Positions 42,151-50,234 are shown, numbered from the stretch's first letter. The stretch: 64,000 nucleotides of DNA from Pseudomonas vancouverensis (GCF_004348895.1 NZ_RRZK01000038.1:62001-126000); one strand, 5' to 3'. The notes: generated by a model not told the origin, from the sequence alone. Program-made: numbers and translations.

Positions 42151-43287
42151 ATGCTGAGATCACTTTGGCTGCGCCTGGGCGCTTTTCTCGGCAAATTGCT
42201 GCTGTGGCTACTGGCAATCGGCTTGCTCGGCTGGGCCTTGTCGACGGCCTGGTTTGCCTGGCAGCACCGAGGGCCGGTCTCGGCGCTGGAAGTCATACCA
42301 AGCGGTGAAGCCGCGATGACCCAGGACGTTATCCAGACCGCCGTACGCATTGTCGATCAGCACCGCGAAAGCACCCGCTATCTGCGTGACGCCCATGCCA
42401 AAGCCCACGGTTGCGTGAAAGCCGAGGTGCAGGTGCTGCCGGAACTGGCGAACGATCTGCGTCAGGGCGTATTCAGAGAGCCGGGCAAAACCTGGCAAGC
42501 GATGATTCGCCTGTCCAACGGCAACGCCTACCCGCAGTTCGACAGCATTCGCGATGCCCGGGGCATGGCCATCAAATTGCTCGATGTGACCGACAAGCAG
42601 CTGTTGAGCGATCAACCAGGGCGCACTGAGCAGGATTTCGTAATGTTCAGCCACCCCAACTTCTTTGTCAGCAATGTCGCCGAGTACCGACAGAACGTCG
42701 CCGCGCAGGCTGACGGCAAGAAGATGATGGCGTTCTTCCCGAGCTGGGACCCGCGCAGCTGGCAGGTACGGCATCTGTTCATTGCCCTGGCGACGCTGTC
42801 CCCCGCGCCGCCGAGCCCGACCCAGAGCACCTACTTCTCGGTGTCGCCGTACAAGTTCGGTGAGGCCAATGCCAAGTTTCGCGTCATGCCCGACCCGGAC
42901 AACTGCCCGGCCTACACTTTGCCCGAGCAAAACCACAAACTGCCGAACTTCTTGCGCAGCGCGCTGAACCAGCAACTGTCGACCGACCGGGTGCCGGCCT
43001 GTTTTGTCCTGCAGATCCAGCGCCAGGACGCCAACAAGTACATGCCGATCGAAGACACCAGTATTGAATGGAAGGAAAGCGATTCGCCGTTCCAGACCGT
43101 GGCGCGCATCAAACTGCCGGCCCAGGACTTCGACACGCCGGCACTGAACCTGCAATGCGACAACCTGTCGTTCAACCCATGGTTTGGTATCGAGGCGCAT
43201 CGGCCGATTGGCGGGATCAACCGCTTGCGCAAGGCTGTTTACGAAGCCGTCAGCGATTACCGCCACGCCCGTAACGCCGAGCAGTAG
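42151..43287 (+). CDS. Membrane-anchored catalase-family protein
   Basis: A 378-residue catalase-fold protein, shorter than typical catalases (about 480), with a transmembrane anchor at residues about 8-35. It therefore faces the periplasm. The distal His is probably in DAHAKAHG (about 80-87), corresponding to the VVHAKG motif of catalases. The helix with RPIGGINRLRKAVYEAVSDY near the C-terminus matches the haem-Tyr helix of catalase-related peroxidases. Either catalase or peroxidase activity is possible. AAGGA lies upstream of the ATG. It follows the dihaem cytochrome in one operon and ends with a terminator. Confidence 0.85.
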   Translation: MLRSLWLRLGAFLGKLLLWLLAIGLLGWALSTAWFAWQHRGPVSALEVIPSGEAAMTQDVIQTAVRIVDQHRESTRYLRDAHAKAHGCVKAEVQVLPELANDLRQGVFREPGKTWQAMIRLSNGNAYPQFDSIRDARGMAIKLLDVTDKQLLSDQPGRTEQDFVMFSHPNFFVSNVAEYRQNVAAQADGKKMMAFFPSWDPRSWQVRHLFIALATLSPAPPSPTQSTYFSVSPYKFGEANAKFRVMPDPDNCPAYTLPEQNHKLPNFLRSALNQQLSTDRVPACFVLQIQRQDANKYMPIEDTSIEWKESDSPFQTVARIKLPAQDFDTPALNLQCDNLSFNPWFGIEAHRPIGGINRLRKAVYEAVSDYRHARNAEQ

Positions 43288-43300
43288 GCGTTCAGAACGA

Positions 43301-43332
43301 AAAAAAGCGACCACGAAGGTCGCTTTTTTTTG
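43301..43332 (+). terminator. Intrinsic terminator of the cytochrome-catalase operon
   Basis: AAAGCGACC / GGTCGCTTT stem with an ACGAA loop and eight T residues, 14 bases after the catalase stop. Confidence 0.88.
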
Positions 43333-43353
43333 TTTCTGGCCAAACCCCAGACA

Positions 43354-43380
43354 GCAAAAAGCCCGCACTGGGCGGGCTTT
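43354..43380 (-). terminator. Terminator of the distal tRNA-Asp
   Basis: Minus-strand AAAGCCCGCCCAGTGCGGGC followed by TTTTT, a strong hairpin about 40 bases after the tRNA 3' end. Confidence 0.8.
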
Positions 43381-43420
43381 CTGTGGTGACCTGGCGTTCA
43401 GTGGTCCAGGTTTCCGAATA

Positions 43421-43497
43421 TGGCGCAGCGGACGGGACTCGAACCCGCGACCCCCGGCGTGACAGGCCGGTATTCTAACCGACTGAACTACCGCTGC
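43421..43497 (-). tRNA. tRNA-Asp (GTC), copy 2
   Basis: 77 nt, acceptor stem GCAGCGG / CCGCTGC with discriminator G and an encoded CCA end. The anticodon loop is CCTGTCACG and the T arm GGTTCGAGTCCC. Identical in sequence to the copy at 43783-43859. Close to E. coli tRNA-Asp. Confidence 0.95.
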
Positions 43498-43516
43498 GCG
43501 AAACGCTTGAAACGAA

Positions 43517-43592
43517 TGGTGGGTGATGACGGGATCGAACCGCCGACATTCTGCTTGTAAGGCAGACGCTCTCCCAGCTGAGCTAATCACCC
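43517..43592 (-). tRNA. tRNA-Val (TAC), copy 2
   Basis: 76 nt with encoded CCA. Acceptor stem GGGTGAT / ATCACCC, anticodon loop CTTACAA (anticodon TAC), T arm GGTTCGATCCC. Identical to the copy at 43879-43954. Lies 19 bases before tRNA-Asp in the same transcript. Confidence 0.95.
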
Positions 43593-43612
43593 TTCGCTTC
43601 GTTACGGGACGC

Positions 43613-43642
43613 ATTATGCCACAAGTTTTCGTAAAGTGTTGA
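43613..43642 (-). promoter_or_regulatory. Possible promoter of the distal tRNA pair
   Basis: Minus-strand TCAACA (43637-43642) and CATAAT (43613-43618) with an 18-bp spacer, 20 bases upstream of the second tRNA-Val. Weaker than the promoter of the first pair. Confidence 0.5.
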
Positions 43643-43716
43643 TTTAATTGAAGTTTTTTTCAAATAAATCCGAAAACCGGTGAAACGACACATTCCGCAT
43701 TTACAACTCGAGGCAG

Positions 43717-43740
43717 AAAAAAACCCGCCTTGGCGGGTTC
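43717..43740 (-). terminator. Terminator of the proximal tRNA-Asp
   Basis: Minus-strand AACCCGCC / GGCGGGTT stem followed by TTTTTTT, located between the two tRNA pairs, so each pair is a separate transcription unit. Confidence 0.85.
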
Positions 43741-43782
43741 TTCCGTGGTGACCTGGCGTTCAGTGGTCCAGGTAACCGAATA

Positions 43783-43859
43783 TGGCGCAGCGGACGGGAC
43801 TCGAACCCGCGACCCCCGGCGTGACAGGCCGGTATTCTAACCGACTGAACTACCGCTGC
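43783..43859 (-). tRNA. tRNA-Asp (GTC), copy 1
   Basis: 77 nt with encoded CCA, anticodon GTC, same sequence as the copy at 43421-43497. Confidence 0.95.
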
Positions 43860-43878
43860 GCTAAACACTTGAAACGAA

Positions 43879-43954
43879 TGGTGGGTGATGACGGGATCGA
43901 ACCGCCGACATTCTGCTTGTAAGGCAGACGCTCTCCCAGCTGAGCTAATCACCC
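43879..43954 (-). tRNA. tRNA-Val (TAC), copy 1
   Basis: 76 nt with encoded CCA, anticodon TAC, same sequence as the copy at 43517-43592. First tRNA after the main promoter. Confidence 0.95.
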
Positions 43955-43974
43955 TTCGCTTCGGTGTGGCGCGC

Positions 43975-44003
43975 ATTCTACGGAGCGACCCAACCTCTGG
44001 CAA
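43975..44003 (-). promoter_or_regulatory. Sigma-70 promoter of the tRNA cassette
   Basis: Minus-strand TTGCCA (43998-44003) and TAGAAT (43975-43980) with an ideal 17-bp spacer. A GC-rich discriminator (GCGCGCC) follows, as in stable-RNA promoters under stringent control. About 20 bases upstream of tRNA-Val. Confidence 0.8.
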
Positions 44004-44113
44004 GCACTTTTTTAAATAATTTTCCGAGGCCTTCCAAAGGCTTAGAGAAAGGTTGGCCTATGGCACGGCGAAGACAATAATGCCCCCCTTTGTATAAAGG
44101 AGAGACTCACCCC

Positions 44114-45034
44114 ATGTGGTTCAAGAACCTGCTTATCTATCGCCTGACCCAAGACCTGCCTGTCGACGCCGAGGCGCTGGAAACTGCACTGGCCACCAAA
44201 CTGGCGCGTCCATGTGCAAGCCAGGAGTTGACCACCTACGGTTTCGTCGCGCCGTTCGGCAAAGGCGAAGACGCACCGCTGGTGCACGTCAGCGGTGACT
44301 TCCTGCTGGTGTCCGCGCGCAAGGAAGAACGTATTTTGCCAGGCAGCGTCGTGCGCGACGCGGTCAAGGAAAAGGTCGAAGAGATCGAAGCCGAGCAGAT
44401 GCGCAAGGTCTATAAGAAGGAACGCGATCAGATCAAGGATGAAATCATCCAGGCCTTCCTGCCTCGCGCCTTTATCCGCCGCTCGTCGACCTTCGCCGCC
44501 ATCGCGCCGAAACAGGGCCTGATCCTGGTCAACTCGGCCAGCCCGAAACGCGCCGAAGATTTGCTGTCGACCCTGCGCGAAGTGATTGGCACCCTGCCAG
44601 TGCGCCCGCTGACAGTGAAAATGTCGCCGACCGCGACCATGACCGAATGGGTCACCACACAGAAAGCCGCGGACGACTTCTTCGTGCTGGACGAGTGCGA
44701 ACTGCGCGACACCCACGAAGACGGCGGCATCGTGCGCTGCAAGCGTCAGGACCTGACCAGCGAAGAAATCCAGTTGCACCTGAGCACCGGCAAGGTGGTC
44801 ACCCAGTTGTCCCTGGCCTGGCAGGACAAACTGTCGTTCGTCCTCGACGACAAAATGGTGGTCAAGCGCCTGAAGTTCGAAGACCTGCTGCAGGATCAGG
44901 CGGAACAGGACGGTGGCGATGAAGCCCTGGGCCAACTGGACGCCAGCTTCACCCTGATGATGCTGACCTTCGGCGACTTCCTGCCGGCGCTGGTTGAAGC
45001 GCTGGGTGGCGAAGAGACGCCGCAGGGGATCTAA
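44114..45034 (+). CDS. rdgC: Recombination-associated protein RdgC
   Basis: RdgC is a nucleoid protein that forms a ring dimer on DNA and restrains RecA. The 306-residue protein aligns from its first residues (MWFKNLLIYRLTQDLP) and carries LSFVLDDKMVVKRLKFEDLL and LDASFTLMMLTFGDFLPAL at the C-terminus, as the family does. The open frame starts 24 bases earlier, but family members begin at MWFKNL and AAGGAG lies about 12 bases upstream. It follows the tRNA cassette, which is read the other way. Confidence 0.96.
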   Translation: MWFKNLLIYRLTQDLPVDAEALETALATKLARPCASQELTTYGFVAPFGKGEDAPLVHVSGDFLLVSARKEERILPGSVVRDAVKEKVEEIEAEQMRKVYKKERDQIKDEIIQAFLPRAFIRRSSTFAAIAPKQGLILVNSASPKRAEDLLSTLREVIGTLPVRPLTVKMSPTATMTEWVTTQKAADDFFVLDECELRDTHEDGGIVRCKRQDLTSEEIQLHLSTGKVVTQLSLAWQDKLSFVLDDKMVVKRLKFEDLLQDQAEQDGGDEALGQLDASFTLMMLTFGDFLPALVEALGGEETPQGI

Positions 45035-45050
45035 AAACAGGTAGCGTTCT

Positions 45051-45076
45051 CGGTGGGAGCGAGCTTGCTCCCACCG
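45051..45076. repeat. REP-like perfect hairpin after rdgC
   Basis: GGTGGGAGCGAGC / GCTTGCTCCCACC: an inverted repeat followed by GTTTT. It may serve as the rdgC terminator as well as a REP unit. Confidence 0.7.
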
Positions 45077-45121
45077 TTTTGTAGATGCTTCTGAAATCAT
45101 TTCAATAATAAGGATCAGACC

Positions 45122-46087
45122 ATGCGCGCCCTGGCTGCATTGAGTCGTTTTGTCGGCAATACCTTCGCTTACTGGGTGCTGATTTTCGCCGTCCTGGCGT
45201 TTCTGCAACCGGCGTGGTTCATCGGCCTCAAGGGCGCCATCGTGCCGCTGCTGGGCCTGGTGATGTTCGGCATGGGCCTGACCCTCAAACTCGAAGACTT
45301 CGCCGAAGTCGCGCGCCATCCGTGGCGAGTGGCATTGGGCGTGGTCGCACATTTCGTGATCATGCCCGGCGTGGCGTGGTTGCTCTGCCAGGCCTTTCAT
45401 CTACCACCGGAGATCGCGGTCGGCGTGATTCTGGTGGGTTGCTGCCCAAGCGGCACCTCATCGAATGTGATGACCTGGCTGGCACGGGGCGATCTGGCGT
45501 TGTCGGTGGCGATTGCCGCTGTCACCACCCTCCTCGCTCCGCTGCTGACACCGGCGCTGATCTGGCTGCTGGCTTCCGCCTGGTTGCCGGTGTCGTTCAT
45601 GGAGTTGTTCTGGTCGATCCTGCAAGTGGTGCTGCTGCCCATCGTGCTGGGCGTGGTCGCGCAGCGCCTGCTCGGCAACAAGGTTCGCCACGCGGTGGAA
45701 GTCCTGCCACTGGTGTCGGTAGTCAGCATCGTGATCATCGTTGCCGCCGTCGTCGCGGCCAGCCAGGCGAAGATTGCCGAGTCCGGTCTGTTGATCATGG
45801 CCGTGGTCATGCTGCACAACAGCTTCGGCTTCTTGCTGGGCTACTTCACCGGGCGCCTGTTCAAGTTGCCGCTGGCGCAGCGCAAATCACTGTCCCTGGA
45901 AGTCGGTATGCAGAACTCCGGCTTGGGCGCCGCGCTGGCCAGTGCCCACTTCTCGCCGCTGGCGGCGGTGCCAAGTGCCTTGTTCAGTGTGTGGCACAAC
46001 ATTTCCGGGGCGCTGCTGTCGACCTGGTTCCGCCGCATGAGCGAGAAACAGGATCGCGAGATGGCAGCCCAACACGCACCGGATTGA
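45122..46087 (+). CDS. Bile acid:sodium symporter (BASS) family transporter
   Basis: A 321-residue inner-membrane protein with about nine to ten TM segments. The family motifs are GCCPSGTSSNVMTWLARGD (about 101-119), where the sodium and substrate sites lie, and EVGMQNSGLGAALA (about 260-273). Bacterial BASS proteins (YocS/PanS-like) take up pantoate, organic acids or unknown anions with sodium, so bile acid transport is unlikely. AAGGATCAGACC precedes the ATG. Neighbour of rdgC as PA3264 is in P. aeruginosa (from memory). Confidence 0.9.
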   Translation: MRALAALSRFVGNTFAYWVLIFAVLAFLQPAWFIGLKGAIVPLLGLVMFGMGLTLKLEDFAEVARHPWRVALGVVAHFVIMPGVAWLLCQAFHLPPEIAVGVILVGCCPSGTSSNVMTWLARGDLALSVAIAAVTTLLAPLLTPALIWLLASAWLPVSFMELFWSILQVVLLPIVLGVVAQRLLGNKVRHAVEVLPLVSVVSIVIIVAAVVAASQAKIAESGLLIMAVVMLHNSFGFLLGYFTGRLFKLPLAQRKSLSLEVGMQNSGLGAALASAHFSPLAAVPSALFSVWHNISGALLSTWFRRMSEKQDREMAAQHAPD

Positions 46088-46134
46088 GGCGAAAACTTGA
46101 TCCGGGCACCAATGCTGGGCACTATATTGCGCAA

Positions 46135-46185
46135 CGCGAGGACGACCTCGCGGCTCGATCGAGTCATTAATCAGGGGACGACCCC
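46135..46185 (+). ncRNA. Guanidine-II riboswitch (mini-ykkC)
   Basis: Two hairpins with the defining ACGR loop: CGCGAGG-ACGA-CCTCGCG (46135-46152) and GGGG-ACGA-CCCC (46174-46185), joined by a 21-base linker, 20 bases before the start of the guanidinium exporter. The loops of the two hairpins are known to dock and bind guanidinium. The second hairpin ends 10 bases before GGAGG, so ligand binding probably exposes the ribosome binding site and turns the gene on. Position, loops and target gene all agree. Confidence 0.93.
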
Positions 46186-46205
46186 GTCAATCGATGGAGG
46201 TCTTC

Positions 46206-46520
46206 ATGTCCTGGATCATTCTGTTTTTCGCCGGCCTGTTTGAAGTGGGCTGGGCCGTTGGCCTCAAATACACCGACGGCTTTACCCGCCCTCTTCCGAC
46301 CGTCTTGACCGTTGCAGCCATGGCCATCAGCCTTGGCTTGCTCGGTCTGGCCATGAAGGAACTGCCACTGGGCACCGCTTACGCGATCTGGACAGGTGTC
46401 GGTGCTGTCGGCACGGTGATCGCCGGGATCATCCTGTTTGGCGAGTCGATGGCGTTGATTCGACTGGCCAGCGTCGCGTTGATCATCACCGGGCTGGTTG
46501 GGCTCAAGGTCAGCGCCTGA
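46206..46520 (+). CDS. gdx: Guanidinium exporter (SMR family)
   Basis: Gdx (formerly SugE) is a dual-topology SMR homodimer that exports guanidinium in exchange for protons. The 104-residue protein has four TM helices, the essential Glu13 in LFEVGWAVGLKYT, and WTGVGAVGTVI in TM3, as in E. coli Gdx. GGAGGTCTTC before the ATG at 46206 sets the start; an ATG at 46194 overlaps that same site and is not used. Control by the guanidine-II riboswitch directly upstream makes the guanidinium substrate almost certain. Confidence 0.95.
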   Translation: MSWIILFFAGLFEVGWAVGLKYTDGFTRPLPTVLTVAAMAISLGLLGLAMKELPLGTAYAIWTGVGAVGTVIAGIILFGESMALIRLASVALIITGLVGLKVSA

Positions 46521-46530
46521 GCCACTGACG

Positions 46531-46626
46531 CCATCGCGAACAAGCTCGCTCCCACATTGAATCCCGGTCGCACAAAAACTTTTTGTTCACTGGAGATTCC
46601 TCTGGGAGCGAGCTTGCCCGCGAAGG
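46531..46626. repeat. REP pair in inverted orientation (BIME)
   Basis: CGCGAACAAGCTCGCTCCCA (about 46536-46555) and GGGAGCGAGCTTGCCCGCGA (about 46604-46623) lie between the convergent gdx and MFS-acyltransferase genes. Confidence 0.75.
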
Positions 46627-46644
46627 AGCCGGCACAACCGCCGG

Positions 46645-48519
46645 CTACCTGACCGTCCCGCGCAAATCCCCCACCAACGCCTGCAACCTCGCCGGTTCCG
46701 CCACGTCTACGGGCACCGCCTGTCCCGCCACCAAGGTCACCCGCGACCACAGCCGCCGAAACAATCCCTTGTTCGGATCGCGACTGAAGAAACTCCCCCA
46801 CAACCCCTGCAACGCCAACGGAATCACCGGCACCGGCGTTTCTTCGAGCACCCGCGTCAGCCCGCCTTTGAATTCGTTGATTTCGCCATCGGCGGTCAAT
46901 TTGCCTTCAGGGAAGATGCACACCAGCTCACCGTCCTTCAGATACTGTGCAATCCGCCTGAAAGCGCTTTCGTAGATCTGGATATCTTCGTGCCGCCCGG
47001 CAATCGGAATGGTCCCCGCCGTGCGGAAGATGAAGTTCAGCACCGGCAGGTTGTAGATCTTGTAGTACATGACAAAGCGAATCGGCCGACGCACCGCACC
47101 TCCGATCAGCAAGGCATCGACAAAGGACACGTGATTGCACACCAGCAGCGCCGCGCCCTCGTCGGGAATCTGCTCGAGGTTGCGATGCTCCACCCGGTAC
47201 ATGGAATGGCTGAGCAGCCAGATCATGAAGCGCATGGTGAATTCCGGGACGACCTTGAAGATGTAGATGTTGACGCCGATGTTCAGCAGCGACACCACCA
47301 GGAACAACTGCGGGATCGACAGTTTGGCGAGGCTGAGCAGGATGATCGAGACAATCGCCGAGACCACCATGAACAACGCATTGAGAATATTGTTGGCGGC
47401 GATCACCCGCGCCCGCTCGTTCTCGGCAGTGCGCGACTGGATCAAGGCATACAGCGGCACGATGTAGAAACCGCCAAAGATCCCCAGGCCGAGGATGTCC
47501 AGCAGTACCAGCCAGGAATGAGCAAAACCGAGGATCTCGATCCAGCCATGACCCTGCACGCTGTCGGGAATCCCGCCGGAATGCCACCACAGCAGCAATC
47601 CGAATACCGTCAGGCCAAACGAACCGAAGGGCACCAGGCCGATTTCGACTTTGCGCCCGGAGAGTTTTTCACAGAGCATCGAACCGGCGGCAATGCCGAC
47701 CGAGAACACCGTCAGGATCAGGGTTACCACGGTTTCGTCGCCGTGCATCCATTCCTTGGCGTAGGCCGGAATCTGCGTCAGGTAGATGGCCCCGACAAAC
47801 CAGAACCACGAGTTGCCGACAATCGAGCGCGACACGGCCGGCGTCTGTCCCAGCCCCAGTTTCAGCGTGGCCCATGACTGGCTGAAGATGTTCCAGTTCA
47901 GGCGCACCTCGGGCGTTGCCGCTGCCGCGCGGGGAATGCCGCGACTGGCCAGGTAACCGAGCACCGCGATGCCGACGATCGCCGTGGAAACGATGGGCGC
48001 GTAATGCGCCGACGACATCATGACTCCGGCGCCGATGGTCCCGGCGAGAATCGCCAGGAAGGTGCCCATCTCCACCAGGCCATTGCCGCCTACCAGCTCG
48101 TCTTCACGCAGGGCTTGCGGCAGGATCGAGTACTTCACCGGCCCGAACAGTGCCGAGTGAGTGCCCATGGCGAACAGTGCCACCAGCATCAGCGACAGGT
48201 GATCGAACATGAAACCGACGGCGCCGACTGCCATGATCGCGATCTCACCGAGCTTGATCACACGGATCAGCGCGTCCTTGGCGAACTTCTCACCAAACTG
48301 CCCGGCCAGGGCCGAGAACAGAAAAAACGGCAGGATGAACAGCAGCGCGCACAGGTTGACCCAGATCGAGCGATCGCCCTCGATGGCCAGCTTGTACAGG
48401 ATGGCGAGGATCAACGACTGCTTGAACACGTTGTCGTTGAACGCGCCGAGTGACTGTGTGACGAAGAACGGCAGGAAACGCCGGGTGCGCAGCAAGGTGA
48501 ACTGTGAGGGGTGACTCAT
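46645..48519 (-). CDS. MFS transporter fused to a PlsC-type acyltransferase
   Basis: A 624-residue protein in two parts. Residues about 10-400 are a 12-TM MFS domain of the LplT (lysophospholipid flippase) type with RFLPFFVTQSLGAFNDNVFK near the start. Residues about 425-610 are an acylglycerolphosphate acyltransferase domain with the HX4D motif NHVSFVDALL and FPEGKLT. The acyl-ACP synthetase part of E. coli Aas is absent, so it may flip and reacylate lysophospholipids using acyl-ACP or acyl-CoA made elsewhere. Same gene family as PA3267 (from memory). Monocistronic. Confidence 0.9.
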   Translation of the reverse strand: MSHPSQFTLLRTRRFLPFFVTQSLGAFNDNVFKQSLILAILYKLAIEGDRSIWVNLCALLFILPFFLFSALAGQFGEKFAKDALIRVIKLGEIAIMAVGAVGFMFDHLSLMLVALFAMGTHSALFGPVKYSILPQALREDELVGGNGLVEMGTFLAILAGTIGAGVMMSSAHYAPIVSTAIVGIAVLGYLASRGIPRAAAATPEVRLNWNIFSQSWATLKLGLGQTPAVSRSIVGNSWFWFVGAIYLTQIPAYAKEWMHGDETVVTLILTVFSVGIAAGSMLCEKLSGRKVEIGLVPFGSFGLTVFGLLLWWHSGGIPDSVQGHGWIEILGFAHSWLVLLDILGLGIFGGFYIVPLYALIQSRTAENERARVIAANNILNALFMVVSAIVSIILLSLAKLSIPQLFLVVSLLNIGVNIYIFKVVPEFTMRFMIWLLSHSMYRVEHRNLEQIPDEGAALLVCNHVSFVDALLIGGAVRRPIRFVMYYKIYNLPVLNFIFRTAGTIPIAGRHEDIQIYESAFRRIAQYLKDGELVCIFPEGKLTADGEINEFKGGLTRVLEETPVPVIPLALQGLWGSFFSRDPNKGLFRRLWSRVTLVAGQAVPVDVAEPARLQALVGDLRGTVR

Positions 48520-48615
48520 CTTCCGTGTGTCCCTGATGTCGGTAAACGTGGCCTGAATACTGATATAGGAATATCAATCGTCGATCCAGGCCACACCTTA
48601 CCTAATCTTTGCCGG

Positions 48616-49767
48616 TTATTTCTTCAATCCGGCAATGCACGGCGAAACAAACAGCTCACCACGCCAGGCGCCCAGCACGGTGCGCTTGCCGACGATCAGC
48701 CACATCATTGCCAGTAACGCCACCAGGACACAGCCGAAAACATTGAAGAACGTCAGGTGCAGGGTGCTGCCCAGTTTCAGCGTCGCCAGCGAGTAGACGC
48801 CCAGGGGGAAGGTGAAACCCCACCAGCCCAGATTGAAGGGAATGCCGGCACGCAGGTAACGCGCGGTGATCAGCAGCGCCATCAGCATCCACCACAGGCC
48901 GAACCCCCACAGCGTAATACCCGCGATCACGCCGAGGCCGGCAGCAATCTCACCGATACCCGGCAGGCCATTGGCGGCAAAGATCAGCGGCGCATCGCCC
49001 CCCAGCAACAGCATGCCCAACGCACCGGTGCCGATAGGGCCGAGTGCCAGCCAGCTCGAAGCCGCCATGTTTTCATGGGGCAGTTTGTGCAAAGCCATGC
49101 GCAGCAGCAGGATGGTCAGAATGCTAAAGGCCACTGCCAGAGAAAAGGCCCAGAGCACGTAACTGGTCACCAGCATCACCAGTTGCGCGTGAGCTTCAGC
49201 TAGGTGTGGTGCGAGCAAACCGCCGCTCGCCGCCGCGACTTCCGCTGCGACGACTGGCAACAGCCACACGGCGGTCATTTGGTCGATGCTGTGCTCTTGG
49301 CGCGTGAACATCATGTAGGGAATCAGCACGCCGCAGGCCAGCGACATGGCCACGTCCAGCCACCATAACGTTTCGGCGAGCTGAATCACGCCATCGCCCC
49401 AGCGTGGCAGGCCAAAAACCAGGAAACCATTGATGATGGTCGCCAGCCCCATGGGAATGGTGCCGAAGAACATCGAGACCGTGGAGTGGCCGAAAATCCG
49501 CCGCGCCTCGTCGAAGAACAGGACCCAGCGGGCCGTGTAGACCGTGGTGAAGACCAGGAACAACAGAATGTTGAACATCCACAGCGCTTCGGCAAAGGCG
49601 TGCAAGCCCGGCACAGCGATGGGCAATTGCGCCAGCGCAAGCGCGAGGACGCCGGTGCCCATGGTGGCGGCGAACCAGTTCGGGGTGAACTGGCGGATCA
49701 CTTCCCGTGGGTGCTGCAAGTGAGCGAAAGGTTTGAAAGTGGGCTTGATGCTATTGGCGCATGTCAT
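48616..49767 (-). CDS. TDT-family transporter (tellurite resistance/C4-dicarboxylate, SLAC1-like)
   Basis: A 383-residue protein with ten TM helices of the TehA/SLAC1/Mae1 family, anion permeases or channels (sulfite, malate, chloride, tellurite). It opens with the family block QFTPNWFAATMGTGVLALAL (about 26-45) and has GFTFPLGVYSLATLKLG near the C-terminus. AGGAG six bases before ATG 49767 sets the start. The upstream region (49800-49860) is strikingly AT-rich for this genome. Substrate not predictable; sulfite efflux is the commonest role in Pseudomonas. Confidence 0.85.
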   Translation of the reverse strand: MTCANSIKPTFKPFAHLQHPREVIRQFTPNWFAATMGTGVLALALAQLPIAVPGLHAFAEALWMFNILLFLVFTTVYTARWVLFFDEARRIFGHSTVSMFFGTIPMGLATIINGFLVFGLPRWGDGVIQLAETLWWLDVAMSLACGVLIPYMMFTRQEHSIDQMTAVWLLPVVAAEVAAASGGLLAPHLAEAHAQLVMLVTSYVLWAFSLAVAFSILTILLLRMALHKLPHENMAASSWLALGPIGTGALGMLLLGGDAPLIFAANGLPGIGEIAAGLGVIAGITLWGFGLWWMLMALLITARYLRAGIPFNLGWWGFTFPLGVYSLATLKLGSTLHLTFFNVFGCVLVALLAMMWLIVGKRTVLGAWRGELFVSPCIAGLKK

Positions 49768-49799
49768 GGCGAACTCCTGTCCTCAGGTGAGGTGGAGCC

Positions 49800-49872
49800 C
49801 ATGTTAGATCCGAATCGAATATCTATATAACGGGTAATTTCTCTATATCTTATCGATAACGCAGATATAGCT
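49800..49872 (-). promoter_or_regulatory. AT-rich upstream region with palindrome
   Basis: Between the TDT gene and the cupin gene (both minus strand). Contains TTATCGATAA (49850-49859, a perfect palindrome) and several TATA runs. Probably the TDT promoter and an operator, but no regulator gene adjoins it. Confidence 0.4.
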
Positions 49873-50184
49873 TCATACACTGCCTTCCGCTTCGATCACC
49901 AGAATCCGCGCCACCCCCAGCGGGTGTGCCACATGTTCCGTGCCAACCGAGGCGTAAAAAATATCGCCGACCTCCAGCAAGGCCTCGCGCTCGACACCCT
50001 CTTCCCGATAGTGCATGCGCACCTGCCCATCGAGGACCACGAACACTTCCTGGCCATCGTTGACGTGCCATTTGTAGGGCTGGTCGGTCCAGTGCAGACG
50101 CGTGGTGATGCCGTTCATGTTGGCAATGTCCAACGCGGCCCAGGCGCGCTCACCAGTGAATGATTTGCTGCGGATAACCTTCAT
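49873..50184 (-). CDS. Small cupin-domain protein
   Basis: A 103-residue single-cupin protein: KWHVNDGQEVFVVLDGQVRM (about 38-57) and the second motif VGDIFYASVGTEHVAHPLG (about 73-91). His, Glu and His in these blocks can bind a metal; the first-motif pattern HVNDGQE is typical of the class. Enzyme or sensor role unknown. AAGGAACGCAAC precedes ATG 50184; the frame opens further upstream without support. It lies downstream of, and on the same strand as, the MFS gene. Confidence 0.82.
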   Translation of the reverse strand: MKVIRSKSFTGERAWAALDIANMNGITTRLHWTDQPYKWHVNDGQEVFVVLDGQVRMHYREEGVEREALLEVGDIFYASVGTEHVAHPLGVARILVIEAEGSV

Positions 50185-50234
50185 GTTGCGTTCCTTCGAC
50201 GATGAACCGACAGAATACCAAGACTGACTCAAGC

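Larger units (their letters stand above)
43383..43963 (-). repeat. Direct duplication of the tRNA-Val/tRNA-Asp cassette
   Basis: Segments 43383-43601 and 43745-43963 (219 bp each, offset 362 bp) differ at only four positions that I can see, all outside the tRNA bodies. The near identity extends into the region after tRNA-Asp but not into the terminators, which differ. Confidence 0.88.

Noticed and set aside
40167..42350. A 727-codon open frame antisense to the dihaem cytochrome
   Set aside because: Covers a clear cytochrome gene with two CXXCH motifs; the antisense frame has no start signal or family.
43421..43963. An integrated element using the tRNA genes as attachment site
   Set aside because: No integrase and no partial tRNA repeat; the two copies are complete tRNA cassettes, so a duplication explains them.
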